A stretch of DNA of 64,000 nucleotides from Batillaria attramentaria. Its lineage: Eukaryota > Mollusca > Gastropoda > Batillariidae. The stretch is from assembly GCA_018292915.2 (NCBI GenBank), contig JACVVK020000295.1, positions 459,501-523,500 of the forward strand, read 5' to 3'. The notes below the pieces were generated by a model. It ran no database searches, was not told the DNA's origin, and was given only the letters and a program-made list of their open reading frames with translations. How positions within the stretch are numbered: position 1 is the stretch's first letter; each line of letters begins with the position of its first letter. Of this stretch, positions 25,673-37,464 are shown piece by piece. The translations under genes were made by a program, and so were the position numbers.

Positions 25673-28600
25673 CACCCACCCACTCTCTCTCTCTCTCTCC
25701 CCCCACCCGGCCCCACCCCCAGTCACGTGACTAATCGGTCGAGGTCGTAGAGGATCTAGTGTCATTGGTAGAACATGGAGAGGGGAGAACCGGCAACAAT
25801 AACAACAAAACAGACAAAATAAAATGAAATTTGGAGAAACAACTTTGTAGGACGGGGCCGTTCCTCCTTGTTTTTTTTTGTTTTTTTTTTTTGGGGGGGG
25901 GGGGGAGGGGGGTACACTCACACACACGAAAGACAGAACATCAAATACAGTATTTTTTGTGAGCGCACACACACACACACAGAAAGAGAAAAACACCAGG
26001 TATGTTTCCATTTATATTTTATGCAAGGGGGAAAAAAAAAAGGACATAATGATACAATGAGACAAAAAAATAGGATGACATTGAACATGGCAATATTCCT
26101 ACTTGATGGCATGTGGGCGAGTGCACCCACAACTTGATACTGATGACAAGTACATGGTAGGACATGGCACATTAGTTGCTGTATAGTCATAAAAAATACG
26201 TCTGTCATGTAGAAAACATAAAACAGCCTCTACACAAGAAACCATGCCTATTCAAATTTTCCCATTCAGGACCAACCAAAACCAGTGGCACAGAGACAGA
26301 CGATAGCGTCACAGAGCAAAACAAAATGTACAGCAGGAATATACAATGTATTCAGTTTTTCAAATGTATCTAGTAGTTGTTTTTTTCATAACCCAGAACC
26401 AAAACAATATCTGAATGAAACTGCATCTGTAACTGTCAGGTGTTGTGTTCATCAGATATCGTGTACCAGGTAAAGGAAATGCCAATGATACAATTTTAAA
26501 CAATCTGTCTTTTGATGCAGTGCTGGGCACTGCTCAGACGTATTTGTGACAACATTCAACCAACGCTATCTCAGTATCTGGAAAAATCACTTGGCTCTGC
26601 ATGATGCCGAAGATCAAACAGAAACTGTGTTTACATCCATTGTGAAACTTGCTTCACAAATGATTGGTCCTGAATTGTCACGGTGTGACAAATATTTCAC
26701 TTATGCCACTTCTACCTGCTCAGTCACTGAGAACAATAATCCCATCACATCATTTACATGATTTTTCACACCAGTGTTATTACAGTCACTAACAGTCAGT
26801 GTAAGACCAAACATGTCAAGGTTTCACGAAATGCTGTACTCTTTGTTGTCAAACTTGACTTTCAGAATTTTAGTTATTAAAAAAAAAACAAAAAAAACAT
26901 ATATGCCCACTCAGGAGTTCAAAATCACCTTGAGAAAAACGATGAGGTTAAATATAAATAGCACAAAGCAGTCTGGGTATGCAGGACACGTGTCAACCGA
27001 AAGCAAGGAGAAAATCCAAAGCAACACTTTTTTTTTAAATTCACACAAAATTCTCGGTCTCTCCGTGAACATACAGTACCTGTACACACTCTGTCGTGCT
27101 TATCGGTGTGCTGACATAAATGCTTACACATGCATGGAGCTTGGTAGAGATCTGACGTTTGCTTCCATGGAATGATTGTTATCAAATACTGCGCTGCAAT
27201 ACTGCTATGTGCTTTACGCCACCAGTATGACTGAAGATGGTTTCTATTTGTGCTCTGAAGCCACAATTATCTGACCAAACATAATCTTGAAAAGAAAAAA
27301 AATTCAAACAGAAAAAAAAAAGAAAAAAAGACAGCATTTTGCACATCTCAGACAAAGCAGTGAAGATAGCATAAGAGGGTAAGATACACGTACCAAAATC
27401 TGTCCATGTGGGACCCACAAGTAGGCACAGACCGTTTCGTGCATGTACATACATCAGTGGTCAATTGCAAAAGACACCACAAGAAGAAGTGAAAGAAGCG
27501 GACACCCTTAGTAAAATCAGGTTATAACAGCCTAAACTTCACTGTAAGAGATTATCAGAAATGCATATAACCTTTCATGCTCTTTCAGGTCCTATTACAT
27601 GTATTTGTGGTTTTGTTTTTCCAGAGTTCTTTACGAGAAACATTTCTAGTAAAAGCAACATACTTGACACTATATCCAGTTTCACATTTCAGTGAAGCAG
27701 ATTACACTGGAAGTGAATCATACCTCCCCCCCCCCCCCCCCAAAAAAAAAAAAAAAAAAATCATAAAAATGTAACCCAAAACATGTAAAGTACAGTGACA
27801 TTAGAATTACTACTGGTTTCTGGTAACATCCCCTCTCCTCAGTTTCCACAAACACCAGAAGTTACGCAAAAAAAAACAAAAAAAACCTCCTTGCTTAAAT
27901 CCACCAAAACGGCACATATAACAACAGACATACCAATATTCATGCCCTATGTACAAGACTGTGCTATCCCAGTCAAACACTCTACTGACAAAATAGATCT
28001 ACCTATCTTGTACACAGATAACGGTGAATATTTGCAGCTAGTATTACATGCCAAGCATTTCGCAGTCACAATACATGAACATGTGATGCTTTGCCACCCG
28101 TGTTATGTATGTGCAGGACAAAAATCTTGAGGAAACTGCGCACTGGCAGGAACTCGGCGTAAAATTCAACAAGAGAGAATATGTGAAGGAAAAGTCCAGT
28201 GGTTCAAATGTTGACACCTGATTTCGTAAAGACACAAGACGCACCAGTCAAGACCCCTTGTGTCACTTTTTATCACCTAAACCATGTGGCATAAGAATCA
28301 GCAACCCCAAAATCTTTTACGTGGCATTCCACTTGCAAAAACATTGCTGTTCATATGAGAAAATCACATACAATCGTATCAAATCTTTACTGTCTGTACT
28401 TGAGACTGTCGATAAACATATATATAGCAGAACAGAACAGTCCTAGAAATACTCCAAATGACTGTGTCAGTGTCATCTCCTGCATCTTCTGATGACACCA
28501 ACATGAAAAATGTTGTTAAAAAATCTACAAACCTCTTGTCACTGGCGGTTCACATGCCAAACTCGTATGATGAACAGCTTCCCAATATTCGAACTGCAGC

Positions 28601-29448
28601 TTGGGCTCAAAAAAACATCCGAACGGGTTGGCAAGTACGCAAGGGTTTTTCCCAACGCCTTTGCCACAATCAGCGTATCCGCAAGCAGCCAACACAGCAA
28701 CAGGCTTGCAAAGCAGCGTGCTCTCATAATAAAAACAGGCACGCTAACAGTCTAATTAATTTAATAGCCACAGTCCAGCTGTTCACCAACAAAACCAGTT
28801 CCACAAAACAAAGAGAAGAGTATGAAACTCAAAATGCCCTTGGAAAACACATCATAAAATACAAACTTACCCAATGTCAGGTCTTTACAGGTTGGTTTTT
28901 TTTATAGTTTTTTTTTTAAGTTTATATCCAACAAAGAGATATTCATGTGTCTGCAGCATACAACTTTCTTGTAACTCGGGGTAGGTTTACCATCAGTTAC
29001 CTGCAAGGTCCCCCTTCATCTACAATACAGCAGACATTATGTTGGAAAAATGCACAGAGTGCTGCGTCATAAGAACAACTCCACCTGCCGTTGGGGTATG
29101 ACAAGTGGGTCAAGTCTGCAAACAATCAAGATGCACACTATATTTTTCCCGAACTGAAGCAGCATTTCGCCTTCAGTTGCAGACAATCACACGTACACAC
29201 ACAGAGACAAACAAAGACATGTATTACTATCATAAAAACTATGCTAGGTCCCTGAGGTAAGGACATTCCAAAATGGCACAAACTCGATGTGAGCTACACA
29301 CGCACTTGTGTCGTACGTACATGGTGGTACAGGAAATGGATGAGACTACGTGTGAAATCTTTTGAAATGTCTTCTTAGTCGTTTTTGCAAATGCTGGGTC
29401 AAATTTTACATCAACCTAAAAGAACAGATTCCGTTTTGTTAGTCATCA

Positions 29449-30161
29449 GGGCCCGCATGCACACTGAGTACTATTCGCGAATAGTCTATTCACGGAAAGC
29501 TATTCGGACCCTTTCCGCGGATAGTGCCTATCCGATTTCGGTATGCATAAGGTCCTATTCGCACCTGAATAGCTCTCCGCGAATTCAACGCCGGAAAGGG
29601 TGAGTTATTTATAGATCCTGGGAAAACCGTGTATGCGTGCGTGCTGGAACTTTCTGTTTATCTTAGCCCTCGTCACAAGACATGACGTCTTTTTTTTTTC
29701 TACGTCAACGTCAGAGTTAGACTTACGGAGAATGTAGTGTTTGCTAGGTAGCGCAACGTTACAAGGACTTGCTGTAGTGGAGTGAGGGTACTACCACGAT
29801 TCGCCAGTGTAATGTCGGCTGATACTTCGCGTGTCAGTTCTAGGATGTGGTGCCGTCGAAATCGGAACTTACGAAAGATTTCGTAATCATCATATCTGTC
29901 GAAGGGGTTGATCCTGTCCCGGAAAATTCTATTTCGGCGCAATTGTCGTCGCTGTCTCGCTTGCAAAAACAAAATCGCCGCCATATTTATTCGCGAATAG
30001 GCCGGCTATCGGACCCTCCGAGGTGCGATAACTTTATTCGCGAAATGTTGAATAGGATAGGCTATCCGATTTGACGTGCATACCAAAATCGTCCGCCTAT
30101 CCACTCGAATAGACCCGAATAGGCGTTATTCGCGAATAGTACTCAACGTGCATGCGGGCCC
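29449..30161 (-). mobile_element. internally deleted PIF/Harbinger transposon
   Basis: The terminal inverted repeats are about 36 bp. The left one starts GGGCCCGCATGCAC at 29449; the right one is its reverse complement, ending at 30161. They differ at only three positions. Subterminal DNA holds several CTATTCGCGAAT and CCTATCC motifs. The only frame (minus, 29984-29700) matches the N-terminus of HARBI1-like transposases, and the catalytic part is gone. No clear 3 bp target duplication is visible. At 713 bp it cannot move by itself. Confidence 0.8.
29700..29984 (-). pseudogene. HARBI1-like transposase, N-terminal fragment
   Basis: The 94-residue frame starts MAAILFLQARQRRQLRR and contains RINPFDRYDDYEIFRKFRF, RRHHILELTREV and STLTPLQQVLVTLRYLA. 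This is the order of helices seen at the N-terminus of PIF/Harbinger (HARBI1-type) transposases, which are about 350 residues long. After LANTTF the frame turns into SVSLTLTLT and stops. That marks the internal deletion that removed the whole DDE nuclease domain. The start codon lies just inside the right inverted repeat, as expected for an internally deleted element. Confidence 0.8.
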
Positions 30162-33100
30162 AGCTCTGAAGAATGTCAACAACAAAAAAACCCTTTTCAA
30201 GTGGGAGTAATGTTACAATGTACACTATGTTTCATGAAAAAGAGAAATCTGTCGAACAAAAAAAAAAGGAAAAAAAAAAAGGGCCATACCATACCAATCA
30301 CAACGTGAAGGGTGAAGGTTGATTCCTGCTAAAGAATGTACACAAATATTATGAACAATTCACAGTACCTGACAGTATTTCCCTGAGGAATATTATACAT
30401 GTAATTGTAGTTCATCTGATGCATATATGCATGGCAGCACAAAAAGGGTTGATGGTGGTTATGAGGGGGAATGAGTCAGGTGATGTGTAAGTTGGCGGTG
30501 GGGGTGAGGGTGGGGATGGGGGGAACCAAAGCAGATCACGTGAAATACATATATATTGAGAACGTGTGCGGAAAAAAAAAAAAAAAGACAGAAGTAGTGA
30601 TAAGTACAAAACCACGCTTTCAGTGGTTACAGTGTTCATGTTCCAATGAATTCCAGCTCCACAAACTAAATCCCATCGCCACTAAGAAAAAATCCCTCAG
30701 GGGGAGGGAGGTGTGGGGCTGGGAGGGGATGTGCTTGTGGAGGGGGGTGTTTCCCATCCTATAGCATGTCCCACTGCCAGAGCAGCTTCAAATTAGGCCA
30801 AAAGGGAAAATACCTGTGCTTTCGGTAACCTGCCTGACCCTATTTTTTGCCGCGGAAGATCAAACAAAACAAAAACAAACAAACAACAACAACAAAACAG
30901 ACATTTTGATCTATCCATTTGCTTCAGACTCTTTGTGACATCTGCTGTAGAAGAACAACTCTGAGTCTGATGTCACAAACTTTTATTGAAACTGTTGCTT
31001 GCCTTCAAAACAATGGTACTTCTTTCACATTTTTTTTTTATAAAGTTCTCGGCCTACCTTTGGGTGGGGGGGGGGGGGGGGGGGCAGCATGTTACCATAA
31101 GCACAAGTTTGGTTGTTTTTTTTTTCACCCTCAACTTTCAAAAAACATCCAGAGAAAATAAAGAATCACCTGCCCCATTAAAAGAATAAAATGAAAAAGT
31201 ACTGCCATGTGCACAAGGTATAAATCACCACTAAAAGTAACACATGACCCAAGCGTTAATACATCATGTATTCACAACTACAATACATGTACATTCATCA
31301 GTGAAGGAGATACATGGACATCAACACAAAGATACACAGAACACTTTTATCATGACTATGTTCTACACATACATATTCCATGGAGATACACGAACAGTAT
31401 GGCACATTATCTAGACTCCTAATGGAGGGAAAATCTTGATGCATGATTTAGCTCAATGTAGAATGGCGATTCCAAGGTTGCACAGCACCATTTAAAGCTT
31501 TGGCGAATTTTATAATGTGATGCTCTACCCCTCAGAACTCTAATGTCATTGATAAATGTTTGGAGACTACATTCACACACTGCTTTAAAAAAAAAAAAAA
31601 AAAAAACCTGTTTACCGGTCTCACTCAATCTGAAACAAGTTCGTGAGTTCGGTTTTCTTGCGTAAAGTGTCAAGAGATTTTTTCTTTCTTTCTTTTTTTT
31701 TTTCCTTCCTCAGAATTCCTCATTTGCTCAACATACCAGGAGCAATTTTTATTTTTTTTTTATTTCAGTTTTCTACAGGCAGCATGAAGTTAACATACCA
31801 GTGCATGTAATCTGTAGGTCCTGGTTAAAAAAGACGTGATGAGTCCATGACGATAACATTTCACAATCCTGATTCTAAAACACAATTTAAAAGTAATAAA
31901 AATACCAATTCAAAAAAAAAAAAGAAAAAAAAAAGAAGCAACTCTGAACTTTGCTGTAGCTTACAGACCTGAATTTGAGCACACCAGTTTCTTAAAAAAA
32001 AAGTGCACAAGATAAATGCTGTTCAAGCGTTGCACAGATTTGTACAAATATCCCTGAGGAAGAGAATGAAGCGTGCAGAACATTTAAAGCATCAGCGATC
32101 AACAACAGTACCGGTAAGCTATGTGTGTTGAAGGACCCCAAAACACAACACACCTGCCTGAGTGACGTAAGACTAGGAAAAAAAACAAACTTCCATTTGT
32201 AGTTCAATTTGTGCTGTAAATATTCTTTACCATTTTCGAGTTTCAAATATCACAAGTACGAAGGGTATGCAGCATAATCAAACTGGACCGTCCCTTTGAC
32301 CAGTACTGTGACAAAAACCAGCCATTAAATTTGAAATAAATTGTAATCTTTGTAATGGACACAAATATAACACCACCGTTTCATTTTCAAGAAGGTGCAA
32401 ACTCTGACTTGAATGCTTTCAACGTCATGAAATATATCATTCTTTAACAAACAAAAAAAAAGTAAAAAGGCAAAGGGCTCAATAACCCTACAATGACTAT
32501 GCAGTAAATATTTGGGCTTGTTTAAAATACCTCGTTCACACACCACAAAAACCCCAGACAACCCGTACAGAGGTAGATACACATACACCACAGTGTTAAA
32601 AACTCCAAACACAATAAGATCTTGTAACACCAACGGTACCTTTGAATACCAATATAATCATAACGACACATGACCTGAGAGAAGAAATGTCTTCTATCTA
32701 TGTACAAAATGATGTGATTGTGCACTTACGTTATATTTACATTGTTGAAAAGCTGGTGTAAATATCTGCACTGCTGAGTAGAATAGTGCAACTGATACTG
32801 ATGTATTTCAACACCGCTCGATTCAGATGATGTTCTGTTGTTTTTTGGTTTTTTTTTTATTTTATCTCAAAGAATGCCACTCTTCCATCCCCTTAAACAG
32901 TTCTTGAAAGAAATTTTCTAACAGAGATCAAAATCATCTGGGTGACAGTAAAACCTTTCTGAAACTACCAAAGTCTATACTTGAGCAGAATAAATATCTG
33001 TTCGATATACATCTTGTGAACTCTGAGCATCAAAACATTTCTTCAGTCAAACTGCCTTAAGCCGCTGAAAACTGCTAAAGCTAACAGGGACGTGGACGAG

Positions 33101-33305
33101 TATTGGTCCGACTAGTGTTTCACTGAGTGGATTCCAGCGGCAGCTTCCCCCCTTTGCAGACAACGCGGCGTAATGTTTCATCACACTGGGTAATTGGGGT
33201 GACAGGCTGGTAAGCAGTGATGCAGCTTGAAGCAGCTTGGTGGTGACACTGGCATTTTGCTACGACCCCTCACCAGAGCAAGATGTGTTCTTCTTTAAGC
33301 GAAGC

Positions 33306-33595
33306 AGAAAATCTGCCACACTTCAGTGCAGTTCAAATGCCTCACAAGCCTTCACTCGGCAACAAAGAAGCCGGTCACTTATATGCTGAGCAAGAGTCTT
33401 TAGCCTCTCAGAAAATCTGACAAACTTCACTGCAGTTCAAATGCCTCACAAGCCTTCACTCGGCAACAAAGAAGCCGGTCACTTATATGCTGAGCAAGAG
33501 TCTTTAGCCTATCAGAAAATCCGACAAACTTCACTGCACTTCAAATGCCCCACAAGTTTTCACTTAGCAACAAAGAAGCTGGTCACTCATGCGCA
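33306..33595. repeat. 104 bp tandem repeat, 2.8 copies
   Basis: Copies start at about 33306, 33410 and 33514, each with AGAAAATC(T/C)G, then TTCAAATGCC, CAACAAAGAAGC and (for the first two) GAGCAAGAGTCTTTAGCCT. The first two copies are almost identical and the third is more diverged and shorter. A separate degenerate ~50 bp repeat (CTGACTGGCYTGTGGTGG) lies at about 33826-33945. Confidence 0.9.
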
Positions 33596-35877
33596 TACAT
33601 ACAGGTCACCACATACAGTTTGTGCTGTTCCCCTTATGCAGCACCCCTATGATTTATAACAAACTGACGCGCATAAAGACAGGAAACAGCACTGCTTGTG
33701 GGCCTTCGCAACAGTTAATACGGGCTCCAGGAAAGGTCCACGGCCCCCAGTGCTTTTCAGTGGTGCACCGTTATCATTTAGCAGGAACATGTCTAGTGAG
33801 ACAAACGCCCCTTGACTGGCCACTGGACAAGAGACACAACACAACCACTGACTGGCTTGTGGTGGGCAAGGAGATGCAGCATAATTACTGACTGGCCTGT
33901 GGTGGACAAGGAGCAGCAACCTGACCATTGATTGGCCTATGGTTAAAAAGCACAAACTTTTTCTAAAATAATTTGTTTCTGTTAACCATGAAATGAAAAC
34001 ACAAATGACTTTTTAACGCCTTATGCATTATACTTCTTGGCCCTGAGACTTCAACGGTTTTACAGACTGAATTTGCCAACCACACACCAAAAAAATAAGT
34101 TACACTTACAGATTCGGTAATGTGCATGCTGGAAGATGCCAATGTCCATGCTCGCCATGCCAAACTAGGGTGGGACAAACTTTCTCCAGCATTTGGATAT
34201 ACATACATGTGCTAATGGATAATGTCAGTTCAAACTGGGGGTGGGAGGGGGGGCAGTGGATGGTGAGATAATAGTGACACCTCAAATCAAAACTGGGCAT
34301 ACGCGAGACCACAAACATATTACCACAAGAACCACAAGCACCTGAATATCATATGTCTCAGCATCCAAATGCAGATATCAATATAAGCATTTCAAATTCT
34401 CAAAGCACTACATCTACCATCTTTGATTTCCCTCCCTTACTGGCCAGTACCAACACCCTACCTCGACACTGTTACCAAGCAACCCATCAATCTATGACAC
34501 AATCTGACCATCTCCGGGGATAACCAGCAGTTTCCGATTGTAGGTGATCAAGCACCAAGCAGACACAATGCGGCATACAGCAAAATATGAACTCTCCGCG
34601 CGGAGTTATGACCATTCTCCAAGCAAAATAAATACATGTTGCTCCATAAATGACATGTTTTACAGTGCTGAACTGCAGTATGACGTAGTATTGTGGTTAG
34701 ACAGTTGCCAGCTTAAATGGATGTGGTAAATGATTGTAAGTGTGACTTTTTGCCGCAGGTGGTGGTGGTGGTGGCATGAAATTCAGTTCCCATGATTTTC
34801 TAACACATCCATAATTGACTGTAGTGGTTAGTTTTGGTTTTTTTCCCCAGGTTCAAACATGGAGAAAATTAAAACAATAATTGCATAATGCACCAATATT
34901 AGCATGCAATGGTTTCTCTGTTCCCTGAGCCTCATGTTTGTTTTTCATCCACTTCCTACAATTCATCATAAAGTCAATGCCAGACCTTATTAAAAAAAAA
35001 AAAAAATTTAGATACCCGAGTTATATTTGCAGGGCTCATGGCTTGTAACCAAAAAAATGCCTTGAATGAAAACGCCTATCACGCAAAGAGAAAGCACCTT
35101 AGGATACTCAAATAAATGAGTCGCACCTGAACGACATGTGTATCTTCAAGCGCATGATCAAAAAGACCTTCTTTTTTTTTACTTTATTTTTTTTAAAGTT
35201 GTGTCTGCCTCAAATAAAACACAGTATTTCCCAGCTTGTAAAATCCACACATCCCATTTAGTGAGTCAGTTTACCCCTGTCCAAAAGACGCAAGGACAAT
35301 TTTAAAAATCTCACTCTAAATGACCTGAAAACTGGAAAACCTGCGTTTGAAATGCTATACCTCAGAAGTGTACATATAGTCAAATTCATCTTGCAAACCA
35401 CCCACAGATAAAAATCACATAAAATACAGTTCCTTTTCAATAAAACACAGAAGAAAAAAAAAATGTAAGCATGGCACAATTTTCAATATGACACCATAGA
35501 AAAGGAAAAGAGAAAAGTGTGCACTTTCACATCAATGTAGCGTCAGACTTTGAACAAAAACAGCAAACCATTGGAAAAGTACATAAATACATGTGTACAT
35601 GTACAATGTTATTTCTTGTGGTTATAAGTCCTTTGCTGCACACTTTCTTTGCAGTCGAACGTCTTGACAACATGATGTTTGTGTAGAACTACTATGGTAA
35701 AACATGCCTCCTGATTTTCACAGATACGTTTGTCTTGCAGACTAGAATCCTGAAGGTAATTCCGTAATGTCCTGAGGCGAGAAGTCCTGCTGAAAACTCC
35801 TTCGCAAAAATTCCTGAGATTTTAAAACAAACCTAAAGATATGGTACGTCAAAAATACCAGCCTACAGGTAGAGCTG

Positions 35878-37433
35878 TTACGCCTGAGCATCTTCTGCTG
35901 ACTTAGGTATGTCGTAGATTTCTGAGAAAAGCGGAGGTAGTTCCACGCGATTCCACTGAGAACGATACCATCGTAGCAACTCGTTGTGCTGTGACCCCAA
36001 TGTGCGTAGCTCCGGTAACTTCATGATGATGCTAGCGAACAGGTTCTCTTCGGTGGAGTGGTTGCGACTAACCTGCAGCTTCAGTGCCTCGATGAGACGA
36101 TCCTGTATTCTTTCCACACCGGGCATGTCCGACAAGCCCTGCCGATCTGGCCAAAATAGAAAAAAAAACCCTGTCAAATCTGTGAGTCTTCTACACGTCA
36201 CATTAGGGGTAGCTTACAGCATGCTGGATGGTATATGACAGTATCACTTACTGCTAACGGAACGATGACCACAAGTTTTCAAGTCTAATCTCTTGCACGA
36301 TGAAGTGTCTCCATGGGACTTGTAAACACAAAGAATCACCTCTGCGCTTTATAAGGTGAACTGGACTGGAAGAAACTATATCACTGACTGCATTTAAAAT
36401 TTTTTTTTTTAAATGGCCCCTTTTGGGAAATTCAGGCTGTTTACCCTGGAGGAAGTGAGTCACTGAGGTGCAGTGCCACCCAACCTACATTTTCAGTATT
36501 CTTTTTAAAACAAATTTTAACCACAAGCCAAAGGACACAAGGGACATTTTTCCAACATAAATTACATGCAGCAGAAGAGCACAAACACGAGTGACACAGT
36601 CCCCAACATGCTATGAGAACGAGCTCAAACTCTCTACTGTTATCTGGATAAAACTATAAGGGCAATGGATGTGAGCAGCTCTCAGGCAATTTTCCCAGAT
36701 GATGTTAAATCAACCATCAACCAAGCAGGCAATATCAATGTATGCGGAAACGCTTACGGTAAACTCACCAGCAGTAACTAGGATGATTCCTGTGAACAGG
36801 CCAATCTCCGTGTCGTTCAGGTTCAGCATGTTGAACCCGACACTGGCATCAAACATGCTGGTCACAAAGTCAGGCTGTAGGAAAGACAAAAGAAGACGGC
36901 AACACTGCTATTACTGTAGTACAGATTGCAAATTTTACGTGATCTTCTCCTGTGGATTCTAAACACTGTGTTTATCATGAAGCTGATCAGTATAGCAAAT
37001 CTCAAGACCAACACACGTGATTGAAACTAAAGCAAACACATGCAGCTTGTGAAAGACCATGTCTGCCCTTGGTATTGTCAATGGAAAGCAGATTTGTCAA
37101 CAATCTTTGTGCTTATGTCTGACACACATGACATTATACAGGGCTTAGAAATGTCCACGCTCCAGGAGAAGGAAAAGTGTGTAGTATTTAGTGAGTGTTG
37201 CAGACGCGTTACATTAGGCGTGTCCAGGGGGATGCTCCCCCAGATTTTTGTTTTAAATAAGACTGAAATCTGTACAATTTGGCATGATTTTATGTGCCCC
37301 AGAGGAGAGGACACTTTCAACTGGAGGAATTTTTTTTTTTCAGAATTAGACCACGATCTGCACAATCTAGTGCATTTTGGTATGATTTTATGTGCTTCAG
37401 AGGTGGAAGCAGATTTTTTTTTTTTAATTTTTT

Positions 37434-37464
<31 letters not shown>

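Larger units (their letters stand above)
24311..35877. other. non-coding interval; probably includes the E78 3' UTR
   Basis: This lies between the start of the LOXHD1-like gene and the stop codon of E78, both on the minus strand. No conserved coding exon was recognised apart from a transposase fragment at 29700-29984. The part nearest 35877 is AT-rich and is probably E78 3' UTR. Minus-strand AATAAA signals (TTTATT on plus) occur at about 35183 and 32855, among others, so its end is not fixed. Other content: a CRE-rich tandem repeat (25086-25500), a SINE (25510-25672), a Harbinger-type element (29449-30161) and a 104 bp tandem repeat (33306-33595). Confidence 0.5.

Noticed and set aside
28458..28907. 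149-codon plus-strand frame
   Set aside because: No recognisable motif, low-complexity Asn/Thr/Lys composition, and no supporting splice pattern or neighbour.
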